NCBI RefSeq assembly: GCF_001612685.1
Contig: NZ_BDAY01000034.1
Location: forward strand, 1 to 64,000
Length of the DNA: 64,000 nucleotides
Source of the DNA: Nocardia altamirensis NBRC 108246
Lineage (GTDB): Bacteria > Actinomycetota > Actinomycetes > Mycobacteriales > Mycobacteriaceae
Direction: 5' to 3'
Program-made: the position numbers and the translations under genes
Shown here: one piece after another, positions 60,934 through 64,000 of the stretch
Numbering within the stretch: position 1 is the stretch's first letter
Layout: every line of letters starts with the position of its first letter
Notes under the pieces: generated by a model
Told to the model about the DNA's origin: nothing
Databases searched by the model: none
The model's input: only the letters and a program-made list of their open reading frames with translations

Positions 60934-61554
60934 TCATGCCATGCCCGGCTCCCAGGTATTCATCCGCTGGAACTGGCCGTCCCACACGTCGAGCTCGCCG
61001 GTTTCGATGCGCTCCAACGTCTTTCGTGACCAGTCCAGATCAGCCCTGGTGTGTGCGACAGCAAGGCCCATCGCATCGGCGACGTGATACGGCTCGGACT
61101 CGGCGGGATCGCCGCTACCCGCCAGGATCCGCGCGATCTCGCGCTCGGCGAAGACGAGCTCGGCCTCGAACTTGAGGATCCGACTGCGCAGCGCGGCGAT
61201 GACGTCATCACGCGGCACCGCCGGAAACAACGCAACCGCAGCGAAATACGGGTACTTCGGCTGCTCGGCAGAGAACAACGCCGAACGCACCATTTCACCG
61301 AACTCCTTCTCCCCCTCGGAGGTGAGCCGATAGGTGGTGCGCTCCGGCCGAGCCCCCTCCTGCCCAACCCCTTCCACCGCGATAAGCCCGTCGCGCTGCA
61401 GCGTGTTCAGCGCGCCGTAGACCGAACCCGGCTTCACATTCGCCCAATCGTCCGCATGCCAGGACAACAACTCACGCCGAACGTCGTATCCGTGCACCGG
61501 TTGCAGCAAGCGGACGATGTAGAGCACCAGCATCCGAGTAGTGGGAACAGCCAT
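60934..61554 (-). CDS. PadR family transcriptional regulator
   Basis: A 206-residue repressor with the PadR winged HTH at the N-terminus (MLVLYIVRLLQPVHGYDVRREL, then LNTLQRDGLIAVEG) and a C-terminal helical VirR_alpha-like dimer domain. It lies 67 bp upstream of the DrrAB-like exporter on the same strand, in an operon-like arrangement. PadR repressors commonly sense phenolic acids or drugs; the ligand here is unknown. Confidence 0.92.
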   Translation of the reverse strand: MAVPTTRMLVLYIVRLLQPVHGYDVRRELLSWHADDWANVKPGSVYGALNTLQRDGLIAVEGVGQEGARPERTTYRLTSEGEKEFGEMVRSALFSAEQPKYPYFAAVALFPAVPRDDVIAALRSRILKFEAELVFAEREIARILAGSGDPAESEPYHVADAMGLAVAHTRADLDWSRKTLERIETGELDVWDGQFQRMNTWEPGMA

Positions 61555-61629
61555 AATCGCAGGCTATCGCACCTGCGACACCCTTTCGGATCACGTTCCC
61601 GCACAGCCCGTTCCACCCAGGAAACGCGA

Positions 61630-61659
61630 AAGGGCCCCGGGTAGCTACCCGGGGCCCTT
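61630..61659. terminator. Strong hairpin after etfA
   Basis: A perfect 15-bp inverted repeat, AAGGGCCCCGGGTAG directly followed by its complement, between the etfA stop (61672) and the PadR start (61554). Confidence 0.75.
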
Positions 61660-61671
61660 CGCTGAAACAGA

Positions 61672-62628
61672 TCAGCCCTTGTGGGCCTTGACTGCTTCGG
61701 TCAGCTGCGGGGCGACGTTGAACAGGTCGCCGACGATGCCGTAGTCCGCGATCTCGAAGATCGGGGCCTCTTCGTCCTTGTTGACCGCGACGATGGTCTT
61801 CGAGGTCTGCATGCCTGCCCGGTGCTGGATCGCGCCGGAGATGCCGAGGGCGATGTACAGCTGCGGCGAGACCGTCTTGCCGGTCTGGCCGACCTGGAAC
61901 TGGCCGGGGTAGTAGCCGGAGTCGACGGCGGCACGCGAGGCGCCGACGGCGGCACCGAGCGAGTCGGCCAGCGCCTCGACGACCGCGAAGTTGTCGGCGG
62001 AACCGACACCGCGACCACCGGAGACGACGATGGTCGCCTCGGTGAGCTCCGGACGGTCACCGGCGACGACCGGCTCCCGCGAGGTCACCTTGACGACGCC
62101 GTCTTCCTGCGCCGGGACCTCGACGGTGACCTTCTCGCCCGCACCGGCCTGCGCGGACGCCTCGATGGCGCCGGGGCGGACCGAGATCACCGGCACGTCG
62201 CCGGTGGCCTTCGCATCGACGGTGAACGCGCCACCGAAGATGGAGTGCACGGCGGTGCCGTCGGACTTCACGTCGATGACGTCGATCAGCAGGCCGGAAC
62301 CGATGCGGGCGGCCAGGCGACCCGACACCTCCTTGCCTTCGGCGGACGCGGCGACGATGACGGCGGCAGGGGAAACCTGCTCGGTCAGCGCGGCGAGCAC
62401 GTCGACCTTCGGGGTCACCAGGAAGTTCTCCACATCGTCGGACTCGGCGATGTAGATCTTCGCGGCGCCTGCCGCGGCGAGCGCGTCGGCCAGCTTCTCG
62501 CCGGTGCCCGCGGTGCCGAGCACGACGGCGGCGGGCTCGCCCAGGTTGCGGGCGGCGGTGAGGAGCTCGGTGCTGACCTTCTTGATCGCACCGTCGGCGT
62601 GCTCAACGAGCACAAGTACTTCAGCCAT
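61672..62628 (-). CDS. etfA: Electron transfer flavoprotein subunit alpha
   Basis: A 318-residue subunit that, with EtfB, carries electrons from acyl-CoA dehydrogenases to the quinone pool. The C-terminal FAD domain has VSGGRGVGSADNFAVVEAL and SGYYPGQFQVGQTGKTV, then GISGAIQHRAGM. It is 36 bp downstream of etfB and corresponds to M. tuberculosis Rv3028c (fixB). Confidence 0.97.
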   Translation of the reverse strand: MAEVLVLVEHADGAIKKVSTELLTAARNLGEPAAVVLGTAGTGEKLADALAAAGAAKIYIAESDDVENFLVTPKVDVLAALTEQVSPAAVIVAASAEGKEVSGRLAARIGSGLLIDVIDVKSDGTAVHSIFGGAFTVDAKATGDVPVISVRPGAIEASAQAGAGEKVTVEVPAQEDGVVKVTSREPVVAGDRPELTEATIVVSGGRGVGSADNFAVVEALADSLGAAVGASRAAVDSGYYPGQFQVGQTGKTVSPQLYIALGISGAIQHRAGMQTSKTIVAVNKDEEAPIFEIADYGIVGDLFNVAPQLTEAVKAHKG

Positions 62629-62664
62629 TTGTGTTCTCTCCTAAGCAGTCTCGAAGGGGCGGGA

Positions 62665-63450
62665 TCAGATGATCTTCTGACCGACGAGATACTGGGCGAT
62701 CTTGGTGCCGCCGTCGCCTTCGTCCGCGATCTTCTCGCCTGCGGTACGCGGCGGCTTCGGGGTGGCGCCGGTGACGGCGGTGCCCGCGTTCGCGACACCG
62801 ACGGTCGACGGGTCGACGCCGAGGTCGGCCAGCGTGAAGGTCTGCACTTCCTTCTTCTTCGCGGCCATGATGCCCTTGAAGGACGGGAAGCGCGGCTCGT
62901 TGATCTTCTCGGTGACGCTGACGATGGCCGGGAGGGTGGCCTCCAGCTTGAACACGCCGTCGTCGGTCTCGCGCTCGCCGGTGATCTTGTCGCCGTCGAC
63001 CGTGAGCTTGCGCAGGTGCGTCAGCTGCGGCAGGCCGAGGTACTCGGCGATGATGGCGGGCACCGCGCCTGCGCGACCGTCGGTCGCCTCGTTGCCAGCG
63101 ATGACCAGTTCCACGCCTTCGACCTGGCCGAGCGCGCTCGCCAGCACCCAGGCGGTCTGCACGGCGTCGGAGCCGTGGATCGCCGGGTCGTTGATGTGGA
63201 TGGCCTTGTCGGCGCCCATGGACAGCGCCTTGCGGATGGCCTCGGTGGCCCGGTCCGGTCCGGCGGCCAGCACGGTGACCTCGCCGCCCTGTGCCTCCTT
63301 GATCAGCAGCGCTTCTTCGACGGCGCGCTCGTTGATCTCGTCGAGGACGGCGTCGGCGGCTTCGCGATCGAGGGTGTAGTCACCGTCGGTCAGCTTGCGC
63401 TCGGACCAGGTGTCGGGAACCTGCTTGATGAGTACGACGATGTTCGGCAT
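62665..63450 (-). CDS. etfB: Electron transfer flavoprotein subunit beta
   Basis: A 261-residue subunit with the NIVVLIKQVPDTW start, nucleotide-binding ALSMGADKAIHI and the AMP-binding-loop region EKINEPRFPSFKGIM. It forms the EtfAB heterodimer with the downstream subunit; it corresponds to M. tuberculosis Rv3029c (fixA). The ATG at 63450 gives the normal length. Confidence 0.97.
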   Translation of the reverse strand: MPNIVVLIKQVPDTWSERKLTDGDYTLDREAADAVLDEINERAVEEALLIKEAQGGEVTVLAAGPDRATEAIRKALSMGADKAIHINDPAIHGSDAVQTAWVLASALGQVEGVELVIAGNEATDGRAGAVPAIIAEYLGLPQLTHLRKLTVDGDKITGERETDDGVFKLEATLPAIVSVTEKINEPRFPSFKGIMAAKKKEVQTFTLADLGVDPSTVGVANAGTAVTGATPKPPRTAGEKIADEGDGGTKIAQYLVGQKII

Positions 63451-63552
63451 CGGTCTTCGTCGACCTCCTGTTCTGGTTACACGTGTGGGTGGTCGCACGA
63501 GCGGGGGCCGTACGTCCGGGTGAGTAGCTCAGGGCGTGACACTACCCTACGT

Positions 63553-63574
63553 TAAGTTACTCGTGGGTAACTTA
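63553..63574. promoter_or_regulatory. Inverted repeat between etfB and methyltransferase genes
   Basis: TAAGTTAC and GTAACTTA flank a 6-bp centre (8-6-8). It is 103 bp from the etfB start and 98 bp from the methyltransferase start, in the only region both promoters can share. The repressor is unknown. Confidence 0.5.
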
Positions 63575-63671
63575 GCGGCTTCTCTCTCACAACGCCAGTC
63601 CCGGCGATATGGTGCGCCGGTCCGCAGGCCGGGTGCGAGTGTCTCGCAATGGGCCTACCAGTAACGTCGGA

Positions 63672-64000
63672 ATGATGAGCGAGGCTGTGATCCCTGCCGC
63701 AGTGGACGATCCGACGGGTCGGTCCGGCGCATCCGACGCGACCGATGGCACGGTCGAGCCGCTGCCGTTGACCGGCGAGCGCACCGTCCCCGGCATCGCC
63801 GAGGAGAACTACTGGTTCCGCAGGCACGAGATCGCCTATGCCCGACTGCTCGGCCACTGCGCCGGAAAGACCGTACTGGAAGCCGGATCCGGCGAGGGCT
63901 ATGGCGCCGACATGATCGCAGGCGTCGCCACCAAAGTCACCGGCGTCGACTACGACGCGGGTGCGGTCGAGCACGTGCGGGCCCGCTACCCGCGAGTGGA
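63672..64000 (+). CDS. Class I SAM-dependent methyltransferase, 3' end outside window
   Basis: About 109 N-terminal residues are visible. Glycine-rich SAM loop VLEAGSGEGYG with a following VTGVDYDAGAV. Its position next to etfB and divergent orientation match M. tuberculosis Rv3030, a methyltransferase of the methylglucose lipopolysaccharide region; the exact substrate is not shown. Start is ATG 63672 or 63675. Confidence 0.88.
   Translation, partial: MMSEAVIPAAVDDPTGRSGASDATDGTVEPLPLTGERTVPGIAEENYWFRRHEIAYARLLGHCAGKTVLEAGSGEGYGADMIAGVATKVTGVDYDAGAVEHVRARYPRV

Overview
The window is a GC-rich actinobacterial chromosome segment, most likely from Nocardia or a close relative in the Mycobacteriales. 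The main evidence is gene order: gatA, gatC, an ACT-domain gene, ligA, a methionine-synthase-like gene, mnmA, a cysteine desulfurase, a PlsC-type acyltransferase, a GNAT-type acyltransferase, etfA, etfB and a methyltransferase appear in the same order and orientation as M. tuberculosis Rv3011c to Rv3030. WhiB, SARP, cutinase and MacB-type genes fit the same lineage. No rRNA, tRNA, CRISPR array or complete insertion sequence was seen.

Layout. 1-12 kb is a signalling block: two Ser/Thr kinases (one cut by the window edge), two NarL-type two-component pairs, a MacB/FtsX-type ABC exporter and a class-A-like serine hydrolase lipoprotein. 12-16.5 kb carries a secreted phospholipase A2, a coupled membrane alpha/beta hydrolase, an SRPBCC protein, and a TetR/SDR pair sharing two clear operators. 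16.5-30 kb is the conserved housekeeping core (gatCA, ligA, mnmA, cysteine desulfurase), interrupted by lineage-specific genes: a GNAT acetyltransferase, an orphan AAA ATPase, a QueA-family gene and an SDR.

30.0-34.7 kb is a small accessory island. It is bracketed by the intact 3' end of a GH15 gene and an internally deleted copy of that end (an exact 44-bp direct repeat plus a second diverged block). It holds an integrase fragment, a frameshifted gene, an orphan three-helix membrane protein, an R2K-like ATP-grasp ligase with a small partner gene, and a small acidic peptide gene.

34.6-43 kb has a GH15 trehalase/glucoamylase-like enzyme, a K+ channel, an MFS exporter, a SHOCT protein and an alkyl-sulfatase-like enzyme with an altered metal motif. 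43-50 kb stacks three regulators: a LAL-type LuxR, a WhiB with an added zinc-ribbon-like tail, and an AfsR-like SARP. Between them lies an array of four repeats at an 11-bp period that looks like a SARP site. 50-54 kb has a TetR/flavoprotein pair and a cutinase whose catalytic domain seems split by a long insertion. 54.4-64 kb returns to the conserved core, interrupted by a type II NADH dehydrogenase, a LysR regulator and a PadR-ABC exporter operon, and ends in etfBA and a divergent partial methyltransferase.

No single complete new system is certain. The best candidates are the ATP-grasp/small-protein/membrane-protein island and the SARP-WhiB regulatory module. All functions rest on motif reading and family knowledge; no database search was run.
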